From positions 21,772 to 85,771 of the forward strand of contig JAUMZL010000003.1 of the NCBI GenBank assembly GCA_030528155.1: a stretch of DNA of 64,000 bases, written 5' to 3'. Of the stretch, positions 64,000 through 64,000 are shown in pieces. The notes beneath the pieces are model-generated. The model was not told the origin of the DNA. It did not search any database and was given only the letters and a program-made list of their open reading frames with translations. The translations under genes were made by a program, and so were the position numbers. Numbering within the stretch: position 1 is the stretch's first letter; every line of letters begins with the position of its first letter. This DNA is from Aerococcus sp. GTDB lineage: Bacteria; Bacillota; Bacilli; Lactobacillales; Aerococcaceae.

Positions 64000-64000
64000 A

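Noticed and set aside
1-64000. CRISPR array, insertion sequence, prophage or integrative element
   Set aside because: No regularly spaced repeats, no transposase, integrase or phage genes, and no attachment-site duplication next to the tRNAs.

Overview
The window is ordinary chromosomal DNA of a low-to-mid GC Gram-positive bacterium, most likely of the order Lactobacillales (Aerococcus/Facklamia/Carnobacterium-like; I cannot name the species). The reasons are a PolC-type replicase, the order rpsB-tsf-pyrH-frr-uppS-cdsA-rseP-polC, a RexAB-type AddAB nuclease, the order tdk-prfA-prmC-ywlC, murT-gatD, murA-epuA, an ECF folate S-component behind a tetrahydrofolate riboswitch, a glmS ribozyme, strong AGGAGG ribosome sites and tRNA genes that do not encode CCA. 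I see no insertion sequence, prophage or CRISPR array.

Layout. Almost all genes lie on the minus strand, so the text reads right to left. 1-9.4 kb: polC (cut by the window edge), rseP, cdsA, uppS, frr, pyrH, tsf, rpsB. 9.6-20.1 kb: a SWIM/SNF2 helicase, plsC, a YheI/YheH-type heterodimeric ABC exporter, yneF, an RluD-family pseudouridine synthase, lspA, a two-domain RNase HI and tRNA-Gly. 20.4-28.5 kb: addA, addB and a small coiled-coil gene. 28.9-34.8 kb: pepT, a Nif3-family gene, trmK, small unknown genes, tRNA-Glu/tRNA-Thr, an SdpI-family gene, an SRAP/YedK gene, tRNA-Arg and epuA. 34.8-40.9 kb: murA, upp, ywlC/sua5, prmC, prfA, tdk. 41.1-43.1 kb (+): murT-gatD. 43.3-46.8 kb: a second heterodimeric ABC exporter with a probable operator. 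47.1-53.7 kb: an AI-2E-family membrane protein, a lactonase (+), a PTS IIA protein, uppP (+), lplA, and folT with its THF riboswitch. 53.9-59.8 kb: the glycogen operon glgB-C-D-A. 60.0-60.2 kb: an apparent structured RNA with its own promoter and terminator. 60.6-64 kb: a Cof-type phosphatase, then (+) the glmS ribozyme and glmS.

Several genes serve the cell envelope: uppS, uppP, murA, murT/gatD, glmS, cdsA, plsC, lspA and rseP. glgBCDA makes glycogen from glucose-1-phosphate, and a cre-like site upstream suggests carbon control. RNA-level control is visible at folT (riboswitch) and glmS (ribozyme), and probably upstream of uppS and glgB.

The most interesting unexplained item is the ~177-nt structured RNA at 60015-60191 (minus), placed just upstream of the glycogen operon. 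Also notable: all four tRNAs carry C at anticodon position 34, a hairpin sits between the Shine-Dalgarno sequence and the start of glgC, and GlgB has a His/Lys-rich tail.
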